DNA of 64,000 nt from Ruminococcus flavefaciens (GCA_023667045.1 JAMPAU010000001.1:949176-1013175), one strand, 5' to 3'. Positions 51,068-59,515 are shown, numbered from the stretch's first letter. Notes: generated by a model not told the origin, from the letters alone. Program-made: numbers and translations.

Positions 51068-52954
51068 TTAGTAAATAAGAGTTACAGAATCAAGACCGAT
51101 TTCACCCCAGTAGCGGAAGATTGTAATCTTATCCTGAGGATTTGTAACGTCGATTTCAATAGTACACTCATCTGTGAGATTATCGTGATTGTAAGAATTC
51201 TGTACAGTCCAGTTGCCGAGTACTACTGCACCGCCACAGCCCCAGCCAACATTGCCGTCAAATTGAACAACAATCTTTTTTACTGATTTATAATCATAAT
51301 CAGCAAGCGAGTATGATTCACCTAATGTTACATCTTTAAGAACAACTGTTTTAGCATCCTCTGAAACATCAGGAGTTGTTGTCACAGGAGTTGTTGTTGT
51401 TGTAGTTGCGGTAGTGGTGGTAGTTGTAGTTGTGGGTTTAGTAGTTGTGGTAGTAGGCTTAGCTGTAGTAGTAGTTGTTGTTGTTGTAGGTTTAGTAGTT
51501 GTGGTGGTAGTTGTAGTAGGTTTAGCTGTAGTAGTTGTTGTTGTAGTGGTAGTAGTTGTAGTTGGTTCAGTTGTAGTAGTTACAGTTGTTTTAGGTTCAG
51601 CATCACCTGTATAAAGGATAACCGACTGTAAATCAGTATCGCCGTACCATTTATAAAGTGAAAGTGAATTATAGTCTTTATCAAGAGCTACTGTAAGAGT
51701 ATTGTTAACGATTGCAGAAGAATCATAATTATTTTGGAGTTCCCAGTTTCCGAATACTGCACAACCGCTCATGCCGTATGGAGGTTTGCAAGTAAATACG
51801 AATGATACAGCAGATACATTCTTGTATGCTGAAATATCATAGCTTTCGCCGATTTTAACATCATCAAGTACGATTGCAGAAGAATCAACAGGTGCAGTCT
51901 GTACAGGCTTTGCTGTAGTAGTTGTAGATGTAGTAGTTGTCGTTGATGTAGATGTTGTTGATTTAGATGTAGTAGTTGTAGTAGTTGTTGTTGCAGAAGT
52001 AGTTGAGGTAGTTGAAGCAGTTGTCACCTTAGTAGTTGATGTAGTAGTTACAGGCTTTTCTACCTTATTAACAGTACCATTGAAGTAAGTTTCAGTTAAA
52101 AGGTTTGCCCAGTGTTCACCCATACAGGAATAACCGTATTCATTCGGATGACAGCCGTCGTCAAGACCTGCTTTCATATCAACAACGCTGTTTATATCAG
52201 AAAAACAGATGTTTGCACCCTCTGCCTGTTTTTCAGCAACAAGAGCCTGAACATAGCTGTTATAATAGTCTACAGATTCCTGAACTACATCAGCAAATCC
52301 CTCTGGGTCACTGCTATGGGAAACGCCTTTTTTCCATTCATAAGAACCGAGCCAATCATAACGGATTTCTGTATCAATATCCGGAATTGAAGCAAGATAG
52401 AGCATTTCGCCCTCGTCGCTTACATAAGGAAGAATCTTATCAACAAGTTCTTCAAGCCTTTCTTCTATTCCGTCAAGCTGACAGTCAAGCAAGTCGTTAG
52501 TACCAATCTGGAGCATAACAATATCAGGGTCATAAGCTTCAAGCATATTACCGCTTGCACTGCCATTATAATATGTATTATTGAATATAGTTTCTTGAAT
52601 ACCGCTTCTTCCGCCTGTTGCTTGAATGGCATAACCGCTGTATCCTGCGTGCTGAGGGTCATAATTGATATTAGTACCGTTCCAATTGTATGTTGAATTG
52701 TTTGACCAGCTGTTGTTTGGACCTACCATATCAATATTGGTAATACCATTCTGCTGAAGATAATACTGAAAATATTTACGATAGCCATTATCACCATTAA
52801 TGTAGCCATGAGTAATAGAATCGCCCACTGCAAGAATCTTAACAGGTTCATCAGAAGAAACTTCTGTTGCATAAGCCGATACACATGACAAAGGCATCAT
52901 ACTTACTGCCATAAAAGTTGCCGTTAAAACAGCAATAGACTTATTACGTTTCAT
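51068..52954 (-). CDS. Secreted SGNH esterase with two Thr-linked binding-like modules
   Basis: A 628-residue secreted enzyme. A signal peptide (about 1-30, ending SAYAT) is followed by the SGNH hydrolase (about 38-290; Ser46 in VGDSITHGY, block III QIGTNDLLD, block V DGCHPNEYGY), a Thr/Ser linker (about 296-352), module 1 (about 355-450, ending LYKWYGDTDLQSVILY), a second Thr linker (about 451-530) and module 2 (about 535-628, ending FRYWGEIGLDSVTLIY). Relatives deacetylate xylan or other plant polysaccharides; the exact substrate is inferred. It has no dockerin and no sortase signal, so it is released or held by its binding modules. It lies next to the adhesin that contains another SGNH domain. 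Confidence 0.88.
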   Translation of the reverse strand: MKRNKSIAVLTATFMAVSMMPLSCVSAYATEVSSDEPVKILAVGDSITHGYINGDNGYRKYFQYYLQQNGITNIDMVGPNNSWSNNSTYNWNGTNINYDPQHAGYSGYAIQATGGRSGIQETIFNNTYYNGSASGNMLEAYDPDIVMLQIGTNDLLDCQLDGIEERLEELVDKILPYVSDEGEMLYLASIPDIDTEIRYDWLGSYEWKKGVSHSSDPEGFADVVQESVDYYNSYVQALVAEKQAEGANICFSDINSVVDMKAGLDDGCHPNEYGYSCMGEHWANLLTETYFNGTVNKVEKPVTTTSTTKVTTASTTSTTSATTTTTTTTSKSTTSTSTTTTTSTTTTAKPVQTAPVDSSAIVLDDVKIGESYDISAYKNVSAVSFVFTCKPPYGMSGCAVFGNWELQNNYDSSAIVNNTLTVALDKDYNSLSLYKWYGDTDLQSVILYTGDAEPKTTVTTTTEPTTTTTTTTTTTTAKPTTTTTTTTKPTTTTTTTTAKPTTTTTKPTTTTTTTTATTTTTTPVTTTPDVSEDAKTVVLKDVTLGESYSLADYDYKSVKKIVVQFDGNVGWGCGGAVVLGNWTVQNSYNHDNLTDECTIEIDVTNPQDKITIFRYWGEIGLDSVTLIY

Positions 52955-53055
52955 TAAAAATTACTTCCTTTCAAAAAATTAATATTTCGCCCAATTCCAT
53001 TTCACATATCATTTAAGACGTCTTTATATACATGAAAAATTTAACTTCTGTTAAT

Positions 53056-53084
53056 ATTATAGTCAAATATTACTAAAAAGTCAA
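53056..53084 (-). promoter_or_regulatory. Promoter of the SGNH hydrolase gene
   Basis: On the minus strand TTGACT (53084-53079), a 17-base spacer and TATAAT (53061-53056), about 100 bases before the ATG. Confidence 0.75.
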
Positions 53085-53490
53085 GGGGATGTTGAATTGT
53101 TAACATTTATTTTACATTTTTTGTTTTAAAGAAACAAATTTATACATTTTGTAACATATCGGGCTTTCTTAGCTTTAATTTTTATTATAGATTTCAATTA
53201 ATGATACAAACAAAAAAGCGATTACTGCTCTTTTATTATATAAAGACAGCTAAAATCAGACTTTTCGAATACCTGTATACATATTGTATATCCTTGATTA
53301 TTTATAATAAAATATTATATAGATATAGTTATTTAAAAACACATTGTTTGTACAATAACAGTAAAATATTTTTTATTGATATATTGTATGACAAAATCAT
53401 ACTTAACAAACCAAAAACTGCAATTATAAAACTGAATACCTATTAATATAAATCCGCTAGTGTAACTGCATTGCTGATAGCATAAACTAC
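53085..53490. other. Gene-free, very AT-rich stretch
   Basis: About 400 bases of low-GC sequence with no supported gene. One open frame (53201-53446, plus) lacks a ribosome site and has the Ile/Tyr/Lys composition of translated A/T-rich noise. No repeat or RNA structure was recognised. Confidence 0.5.
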
Positions 53491-53530
53491 GACAAAAAAG
53501 GCTGTGTAACCAAGCAGTTACATAGCCTTT
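53491..53530 (-). terminator. Terminator of the LCP-tatD-PP2C operon
   Basis: A long stem: AAAGGCTGTGTAAC (53497-53510) pairs with GTTACATAGCCTTT (53517-53530) with one mismatch-type pair, followed by TTTTGTCG on the minus strand. Confidence 0.9.
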
Positions 53531-53568
53531 ATATTATTACTCGTCTTTTACAGGCGGTATTTTCATAT

Positions 53569-54312
53569 TCAGTCACAATATACTATTGCTATAACTGTTA
53601 TATTGTCGGTGCTGTTATTTTCAAGTGCCTTGCGTACAAGCAGACTGAGACGTTTGTGCAGACTTATAGGCATTTCAAGTATCTCCTCCATTTCAAGAGA
53701 AGAAACATAATCAGAAAGACCGTCCGTACATAATAAAAGAATATCGCCGTACTGCATACCGTCTTCTATGGGGACAATATCTATTTCCGGCACTGAGCCT
53801 ATATTACCAAAAACGGGAAAAATAATATTCCGTCTTGCATGGGTTTTACGCTGTTCGGGGGTTATACTGCCTTCCTCATACATAAGCTGTACAAGGGACT
53901 GGTCACGTGAAATCTGATTTATTCTTCCTCCTCTGAATCTGTAAAGCCTTGAATCGCCGGAATTGAATGCCGTAATAGTACCGTCCACGCCGAAAAACAA
54001 ACCGCACAGAGTTGCCTGCATATTATGCATATCGGGATTATTTACGCTGTATTCCGCAAGGGTATTGTGGACTTTCATAAGCGAATCACTCATATCTCCG
54101 GAAAAATCAATATCACGGACATATTCAAGGCACATACGTGAGGCAAATTCTCCGGATTTTTCACCGGAAACTCCGTCTGATACTGCCGTGATGAAAGGCG
54201 GTTCAAGTTTCTGCTCGGAAACTCCGGAATCAGCTACAGCCTTTCCGACAAGAAAAGCGTCCTCGTTGTGTGGCATTATGCCCTTGTCAGTAATTCCACA
54301 GCAATAATACAT
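53569..54312 (-). CDS. PP2C-type serine/threonine phosphatase
   Basis: A 247-residue cytosolic metal-dependent phosphatase of the Stp/PrpC kind. Motifs seen are KGIMPHNEDAFLVG near residue 8, SDGVSGEKSGEFAS near residue 44, NSGDSRLYRFR, LLCTDGLSDYV and the closing NNSTDNITVIAIVY. These carry the Asp residues that bind two Mn/Mg ions. No partner Ser/Thr kinase gene lies in the window. It starts 3 bases after tatD, so it belongs to the LCP-tatD transcript. Confidence 0.92.
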   Translation of the reverse strand: MYYCCGITDKGIMPHNEDAFLVGKAVADSGVSEQKLEPPFITAVSDGVSGEKSGEFASRMCLEYVRDIDFSGDMSDSLMKVHNTLAEYSVNNPDMHNMQATLCGLFFGVDGTITAFNSGDSRLYRFRGGRINQISRDQSLVQLMYEEGSITPEQRKTHARRNIIFPVFGNIGSVPEIDIVPIEDGMQYGDILLLCTDGLSDYVSSLEMEEILEMPISLHKRLSLLVRKALENNSTDNITVIAIVYCD

Positions 54313-54315
54313 AAG

Positions 54316-55089
54316 TCAATCACCTTGTATTCTGTAAAGCTCCATGCCGTTGCGACAGGTTATGTCAAGCAGTTCCTGCACAGGTATTCCCTTTATTTCA
54401 GAGGCTTTTTCAGCAGTATAGGCAATCATGGAACTGTCACAGCGTTTTCCACGAAAAGGCACGGGCGACATATACGGACAGTCAGTTTCCATTAAAAGCC
54501 TGTCAAGAGGGACTGCCCCAAGCGAACGCACAGCTTTTTTTGAGTTTTTAAAGGTTATAACTCCGGTAAATCCTATATACATACCAAGCTTTACAATTTC
54601 AACCGCCGTCTCCGCTGAACCGCTGAAACAATGCACTACTCCGGCAGGACAGTATTTTTTCAGTATATTAAGGGTGTCTTCCGTTGCGTCACGGCTGTGA
54701 ACTATCACAGGCATATCAAGCTCATTGGCAAGAATAACCTGTTTTTCAAATACCTCAATCTGCTTTTCACGGTCGTAACCGTCATAATGATAGTCAAGAC
54801 CTATTTCGCCTATCGCCTTTGCTTTCGGGTTCTGCAAAACGGCATTACGTACTATATCTATATAGTCTGACGGAATATCTTCTATATTTTCGGGGTGAAA
54901 TCCTGCTGAGGTGTATATATAGCCATACTTGTCCGCAAGCTGTGCATTTGCCTTTATATCTTCCGCACAGGTGGAAGCAAGCATGATGTACCTTACACCT
55001 TTTGCTGAAAGACCCGAAAGAAGTTCGTCACGGTCGCAGTCAAATGAACTGTCAGTATAATGTGAATGTGTATCAAAAATATTATGCAT
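54316..55089 (-). CDS. tatD: TatD family metal-dependent hydrolase
   Basis: A 257-residue TIM-barrel deoxyribonuclease of the TatD type. Metal-binding motifs in order are DTHSHYTDSSF, IGEIGLDYHYD, VIVHSRDA, VVHCFSGS and METDCPYMSP. The frame opens at 55104 (TTG), but the ATG at 55089 begins at the usual family start with a GAGGA site inside the end of the LCP gene. The radical SAM protein at 58586 belongs to the family linked to tatD genes, so the two may act together. Confidence 0.93.
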   Translation of the reverse strand: MHNIFDTHSHYTDSSFDCDRDELLSGLSAKGVRYIMLASTCAEDIKANAQLADKYGYIYTSAGFHPENIEDIPSDYIDIVRNAVLQNPKAKAIGEIGLDYHYDGYDREKQIEVFEKQVILANELDMPVIVHSRDATEDTLNILKKYCPAGVVHCFSGSAETAVEIVKLGMYIGFTGVITFKNSKKAVRSLGAVPLDRLLMETDCPYMSPVPFRGKRCDSSMIAYTAEKASEIKGIPVQELLDITCRNGMELYRIQGD

Positions 55090-55093
55090 AATA

Positions 55094-55960
55094 TCAGTCC
55101 TCAAAATAGTTAACTCTTACATCGTTAAGGAAAGATTCAGAGGGTATGAAATCATCGTTTGATGTTTCGCCGTCCATTATAATGAAGTTAGCTATTGAAG
55201 TGCCGTTTTCGAGCATATTTCTTATGCCGTACTGACGGTTTTTGTAGTCAACTGCCGTCACGTCTGTGTTTATCATGTTAATAATGCTGTCAAAACTTGT
55301 CTTGAAATTATCGGCTACACGCTTGCCGTCTGTCTGATTAACCATTGATGCGAGTATAGAGCTTGCTGTATATGCACGCTGTACTTCTCTGCCGTTAAAC
55401 ATAGGATATGTCACAAGAGTTTCAATCTGACGGCTGTTAAGGTATTCCTCACCGCCCTCTTTCTTGAATCCTGCAATATTCGGCTCAACAAAATAGGTAA
55501 CTCCGCCGAGAATATCACATACTTTTCTGAATGATTCAGAATCAAACTTCATGTATCTGTCAACTGTTATGCCGAAAGTCTGATTGACAAAATTCACGGC
55601 TGCCTGAGCTCCTCCCCTGTCGTAAGAGTTCTGTATATGCTCCTGCTGACCGTCTATTATTGAAATTGTATTAGTAGGAATGCCGATAAACAGCAGTCTC
55701 TTTTCAACAGGCTTTGAACGCATGAGAACAAAGGTAGCAGAGCATTTCTGGTCGGGTTCATCAAGGATAAGCAGGATAGTGTGATTATCTTCTGCACTTA
55801 CAGTAGCGGCGGCACGTGGCGTGGGTTCGTCAAGGGGTGCGGACTGACCGAAACCGAAATATCTGTATATTCCGAAAGCCCCACCTCCTACAATAAGCAG
55901 TCCGAAAAAAATTGTAAGCAGAAACGGCACGGCTATGCTTCCGCTTTTCTTTTTTGCCAT
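55094..55960 (-). CDS. LytR-CpsA-Psr (LCP)-like protein, divergent
   Basis: A 288-residue membrane protein with one N-terminal anchor (about residues 10-32) and an extracytoplasmic LCP-like domain. The segment QNSYDRGGAQAAVNFVNQTF and VDRYMKFDSESFRKVCDILGG match the LCP core. However, the usual IPRDT motif is IPTNT here, so an arginine that binds the polyprenyl pyrophosphate is missing. It may be a transferase with altered substrate use or a non-catalytic paralog. GAAAGGAG precedes the ATG, and it heads the tatD-PP2C operon. Confidence 0.75.
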   Translation of the reverse strand: MAKKKSGSIAVPFLLTIFFGLLIVGGGAFGIYRYFGFGQSAPLDEPTPRAAATVSAEDNHTILLILDEPDQKCSATFVLMRSKPVEKRLLFIGIPTNTISIIDGQQEHIQNSYDRGGAQAAVNFVNQTFGITVDRYMKFDSESFRKVCDILGGVTYFVEPNIAGFKKEGGEEYLNSRQIETLVTYPMFNGREVQRAYTASSILASMVNQTDGKRVADNFKTSFDSIINMINTDVTAVDYKNRQYGIRNMLENGTSIANFIIMDGETSNDDFIPSESFLNDVRVNYFED

Positions 55961-56075
55961 AAAAAACAGCTCCTTTCATGATAGGTGAATAAAATTTTTA
56001 CAGACCGGAAGATTTCCGGCAAAAATAAATTAAAATTTTTCGCTTGCAAAATTCAGCAAGTGTGATATAATATTA

Positions 56076-56756
56076 TCAGGTGTAAAAAACATTTTTCAGA
56101 AGTGCTATCTCTTGACCTATAGTGCGTATGTCAGAATCCGACCTTTCAATTATATCTGATATTGTTTCCATACTGAAACTGTGTATTCTGCGACCGTTCT
56201 TATAGGCATAGTTCATTGTCTGAGAAGTACCCGAATACTGAACATCATTATTGATAAAAGCTATAACCGCTGAAGAATGGTCAACCATGTAATAATTCCG
56301 GTCACGGTAGACATTTACAGAACAGCTTCCAGAAACATTCTTTCCATAGACAATATCGGGATTTTCGTTTACACTCACAAGATAGTCGGCATTTTTTTCA
56401 ATTTTGGCAAGTAAAGAGCGTTCTTCATCTGAAAGAAAAACAGCGTGCTTTAAAAAAGGCATTACCGCTATAAGCTTTATATTACTGTTTCTTGATTTCT
56501 TCATGAGGACATATTCAGCAGACCACAGGTCAGTACCGCTTGCAAGCCCGCTGATGAAATTTTCATAGCCTGCCTCTACAGCCATATCAATGTATCTGTA
56601 AAGCATAAGACGTACAGCAGAATATGTAATCACAGTATTATTCTTATATGGTGTTATCTTGTTCTTGCGGTGACCAGTTATACATACGGTTCTGCTTATA
56701 TCCGGACTTACAGCAGACGGCGGAAAAACCTTTACGCCTGAAACAAGCGACTTCAA
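56076..56756 (-). CDS. SLOG (DUF1273-like) family protein
   Basis: A 226-residue cytosolic protein with the Rossmann-like SLOG fold: VCITGHRKNK near residue 27, FISGLASGTDLWSAEYVL near residue 66, VDHSSAVIAFIN and SGTSQTMNYAYKNGR near residues 160-195. SLOG proteins bind nucleotide-like ligands, some of them signals in stress or defence; the ligand here is unknown. The start is a TTG at 56756 behind AAGGGGAT. It is divergent from alr. Confidence 0.78.
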   Translation of the reverse strand: MKSLVSGVKVFPPSAVSPDISRTVCITGHRKNKITPYKNNTVITYSAVRLMLYRYIDMAVEAGYENFISGLASGTDLWSAEYVLMKKSRNSNIKLIAVMPFLKHAVFLSDEERSLLAKIEKNADYLVSVNENPDIVYGKNVSGSCSVNVYRDRNYYMVDHSSAVIAFINNDVQYSGTSQTMNYAYKNGRRIHSFSMETISDIIERSDSDIRTIGQEIALLKNVFYT

Positions 56757-56888
56757 AAAAACAATCCCCTTCCGATAATTTATATCAATATTTCAGATTA
56801 TAACATATCTTATTATATATTTCAAGACATTTTCCAGTATGAAAGAAAATTTTAGTGAACTTTTCACAAAAAAGACAGAAAGGATATG

Positions 56889-58028
56889 ATGAAAATGAAA
56901 CCATATTTGAAAAGGGCATGGGCAGAAGTTTCACTGAGCCGTCTCCGCAGAAATGTTGAAATCATAAAAAGCCTTAATTCTTCCGGTACAGAGATAATGG
57001 CAGTGGTAAAGGCTGACGCTTACGGTCACGGCGATGAACACATATGCAGATGTCTTGCTGAGGAGTGCGGAATAAAATATTTCGCTGTCTCTAATCTCGA
57101 CGAGGCTATAGCAGTGCGTAATTTCTGTCCGGAAGCCGAGATACTTATTTTAGGATATACCCCTCCGGAATATGCCCACGAAATCTCACAGTACAATATC
57201 ATTCAAGGCGTTGTTTCAGACGAGTATGCACGCAAGCTTGTACATAACACTCCTGCTCCGATAAGATGCCATATAAAGATTGACACGGGAATGGGCAGAA
57301 TAGGCTTGAAACACGACACGCCGGAAGAATGTGCCGGAGAAATAGAAAACATGATGAAAATTGAAAAGCTCTCTGTCGAGGGTATATATACGCACTTTGC
57401 AGTAGCTGACAGCGATTCTCCCGACAACATAGCCTACACAGACTGGCAGGAAAAATTTATCTGTGATACATATGATATACTTGTCAGTCATGGTATAAAT
57501 CTGCCCCATGTGCATTTCATGAACAGTGCGGCGACCTGTTACAGAAATACCCCTAAAAGCACTCTCTCACGTGCCGGAATCATCATGTACGGACTTCACC
57601 CCGATATAAGCCTTGACATTCCGGAGGGCATAGAGCCGATAATGTCCGTGAAAGCCGTCATATCACACGTCAAAACAGTAAACAAGGGCGACTGCATAAG
57701 TTACGGACGTACTTTCACTGCCGACCATGAAATGAAAATAGCTACTGTTACAGTGGGTTATGCTGACGGCTACCCCCGTCTCCTTTCCTCAAAGGGTGAG
57801 ATACTCGTTCATGGCCAAAAGTGCAGAATAGTCGGCAGAGTATGCATGGACCAGCTAATGATTGACGTTTCAGACGTTGAGGTGCAGTCCGGTGATATTG
57901 TCACTCTTATCGGCACAGACGGCTCAGAATGCATAACCGCTGACGAACTGGCAAATCTTTATGGTACTATAGGCTATGAGGTGGTATGCGGAATTTCAAA
58001 GCGTGTGCCAAGAATCTATATCGACTGA
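56889..58028 (+). CDS. alr: Alanine racemase
   Basis: A 379-residue PLP enzyme that makes D-alanine for peptidoglycan. The lysine motif AVVKADAYGHG is near residue 38, the substrate-side IKIDTGMGRIGL and THFAVAD follow, the catalytic tyrosine lies in CISYGRTF, and VGYADGYPRLLS and MDQLMIDVS close the domain. Three in-frame ATGs (56886, 56889, 56895) follow AGAAAGG; 56889 has the best spacing. No Alr-linked stress genes lie beside it except the SLOG gene on the other strand. Confidence 0.94.
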   Translation: MKMKPYLKRAWAEVSLSRLRRNVEIIKSLNSSGTEIMAVVKADAYGHGDEHICRCLAEECGIKYFAVSNLDEAIAVRNFCPEAEILILGYTPPEYAHEISQYNIIQGVVSDEYARKLVHNTPAPIRCHIKIDTGMGRIGLKHDTPEECAGEIENMMKIEKLSVEGIYTHFAVADSDSPDNIAYTDWQEKFICDTYDILVSHGINLPHVHFMNSAATCYRNTPKSTLSRAGIIMYGLHPDISLDIPEGIEPIMSVKAVISHVKTVNKGDCISYGRTFTADHEMKIATVTVGYADGYPRLLSSKGEILVHGQKCRIVGRVCMDQLMIDVSDVEVQSGDIVTLIGTDGSECITADELANLYGTIGYEVVCGISKRVPRIYID

Positions 58029-58042
58029 AAGGAAGTGTTTAA

Positions 58043-58579
58043 ATGACTTATGACGATTACAAAAGAGAACTCGACTTGATTGTTAGGCAGAACAACATCG
58101 AACTCGAACTTTATTCAATTATCGCCTGTATCATGCGTAGCTGTGAGAATATGAAAAAACTCGCTTTAAGAGAAGTTTCAAGTATGTCACAGAAAGCAGA
58201 ATATCAGAAATCTTTTCAATCTGAAAAAGGCTTTGTTGACTTTATAATTGCTGATACAAGCTTTTCATCTGACGATTCTCCGCAGGAAGCCATAAAAAAA
58301 ATATATGGCTGTATTGAAGCAAAAGCAATCTGTATAAATTTAAACAACACAAAATACGATAACCAGATTTCCAGTGAACTGAATAAATTTGGTAAACTTA
58401 TATATACAAACGGTATTGAATGGCGGTACTATGAACTAGATAATAACAATGTAAAAAAGCTCACATGGTCAGTGCTACTAGGCAAATATTCAAATAAATC
58501 TATTGTCTGGTATGATAACGCTGAAACGCAATATGAAACTCTTATAAAAAATCTTAATGAAATTAAATGGAAGGGATAA
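58043..58579 (+). CDS. PD-(D/E)XK nuclease-like hypothetical protein
   Basis: A 178-residue cytosolic protein. After a helical N-terminus (about 1-55), residues 60-130 run as GFVDFIIADTS, then AIKKIYGCIEAKAI, SSELNKFGKLIYTNGIEWRYYEL. This is the layout of the N-terminal nuclease fold of type I restriction HsdR proteins: an Asp in a first strand, an ExK pair (EAK) in the second, then a strand with TNG and an aromatic pair. No restriction methylase or specificity gene is near. An AGGAAGTG site precedes the ATG, 14 bases after alr. Function unknown; nuclease activity is an inference. Confidence 0.55.
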   Translation: MTYDDYKRELDLIVRQNNIELELYSIIACIMRSCENMKKLALREVSSMSQKAEYQKSFQSEKGFVDFIIADTSFSSDDSPQEAIKKIYGCIEAKAICINLNNTKYDNQISSELNKFGKLIYTNGIEWRYYELDNNNVKKLTWSVLLGKYSNKSIVWYDNAETQYETLIKNLNEIKWKG

Positions 58580-58585
58580 ATAAAA

Positions 58586-59206
58586 ATGAAAAAAGCAATG
58601 ACAATTTCCTATGAGGTGGGAAACAACCTCTATCTGAATCTCACAAACAAATGTCCATGTGCCTGCACTTTCTGTATAAGAAACTCGGCAGACGGTGCTT
58701 ACGGTTCAGACCCGCTGTGGCTTGAACATGAACCGTCTTTCGACGAAATCATGGAAGACCTCCACAGCCGTGACCTTATGAAATACAATGAAATAGTTTT
58801 CTGCGGTTACGGTGAACCGACCTGCCGACTTGATACGGTTATAAAGGTTGCCGACGAACTCAGGGCTTTGCTTTTGCCTTACTGCCCGTTGCTCCGTATA
58901 AACACAAACGGTCTTTCTGACTTGGTAAACGGCAGACCTACCGCCGAAATCCTTTGTAATTTCATGGACATAATTTCTATAAGTCTCAACGCTGGCACAA
59001 AGGACGAATACATGAAAGTAACACGTCCTAAATATCCGGAGGCTTTTGAGGCTATGCAGAAATTCACCTCTGACTGTGTAAAGACCGGAAACGCTGAGGT
59101 CATAATGTCTGTCGTGGACGTTATACCGGCTGAACAGATTCAGGCATCAAGGGAAATCGCTGAAAGTCTCGGTGCTAAACTCCGTGTACGTGCCTTTGAG
59201 GAATAA
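58586..59206 (+). CDS. TatD-linked radical SAM protein
   Basis: A 206-residue radical SAM protein. The 4Fe-4S motif is the short CPCACTFC within NLTNKCPCACTFCIRN near residue 20, followed by GYGEPTCRLD and NTNGLSDL. It is shorter than most radical SAM enzymes and matches the small family that occurs beside tatD genes. TatD is 3.5 kb away here. The substrate is unknown. It starts 6 bases after the PD-(D/E)XK-like gene and is followed directly by a terminator. Confidence 0.82.
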   Translation: MKKAMTISYEVGNNLYLNLTNKCPCACTFCIRNSADGAYGSDPLWLEHEPSFDEIMEDLHSRDLMKYNEIVFCGYGEPTCRLDTVIKVADELRALLLPYCPLLRINTNGLSDLVNGRPTAEILCNFMDIISISLNAGTKDEYMKVTRPKYPEAFEAMQKFTSDCVKTGNAEVIMSVVDVIPAEQIQASREIAESLGAKLRVRAFEE

Positions 59207-59208
59207 TT

Positions 59209-59257
59209 ATGCAAAATGCACTGTTTTTCAGTGTGCTATTTGTGCATGATTTTTTTG
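59209..59257 (+). terminator. Terminator of the alr operon
   Basis: ATGCAAAATGCACTG (from 59209) folds onto CAGTGTGCTATTTGTGCAT (to 59247) with a TTTTT loop, followed by ATTTTTTT. It begins 2 bases past the radical SAM stop codon. Confidence 0.85.
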
Positions 59258-59265
59258 ATATGCTA

Positions 59266-59294
59266 TGGAAAATCTCACCGCAATATGATATAAT
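59266..59294 (+). promoter_or_regulatory. Promoter of the small membrane peptide and ilvE
   Basis: TGGAAA (59266-59271), a 17-base spacer ending TGA, and TATAAT (59289-59294). The -10 is a consensus extended box; the -35 is moderate. Confidence 0.6.
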
Positions 59295-59351
59295 ATATTG
59301 TTGGAAGAACTTTTACCCGTTCTCTGACAGTAATTTCAAGGAGCTGTACTT

Positions 59352-59483
59352 ATGGAGAAAAAAGGAAAAATCATTATCGCTGTAAGTCTCACTGCAACGA
59401 TTCTTGCTGTCGGTACGGCAGTTGTTACCGTTGAACTGTGCAGACGTATCTATGAAAAACACTATTTCACAGTAAGCAACTGA
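59352..59483 (+). CDS. 43-residue single-pass membrane peptide
   Basis: A short gene with an AGGAG site. The peptide has a positive N-terminus (MEKKGKI), one hydrophobic helix ([20 protein letters not shown]) and a basic tail ([10 protein letters not shown]). It lies 32 bases before ilvE and may share its transcript. No function is recognised. The ribosome site, the membrane-helix design and the promoter placement are the support for it. Confidence 0.55.
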   Translation: MEKKGKIIIAVSLTATILAVGTAVVTVELCRRIYEKHYFTVSN

Positions 59484-59515
59484 TATTTATTTTAAAAGAA
59501 AGCTGGTTGTATAAA

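Noticed and set aside
51414..51614. Plus-strand frame of almost pure valine and glycine
   Set aside because: It is the antisense of the Thr-repeat linker of the SGNH protein (ACA/ACT codons read backwards) and has no ribosome site.
53201..53446. 81-codon plus-strand frame in the AT-rich gap
   Set aside because: It has no ribosome site, an Ile/Tyr/Lys-rich composition expected from A/T-rich noise, and no recognisable domain.
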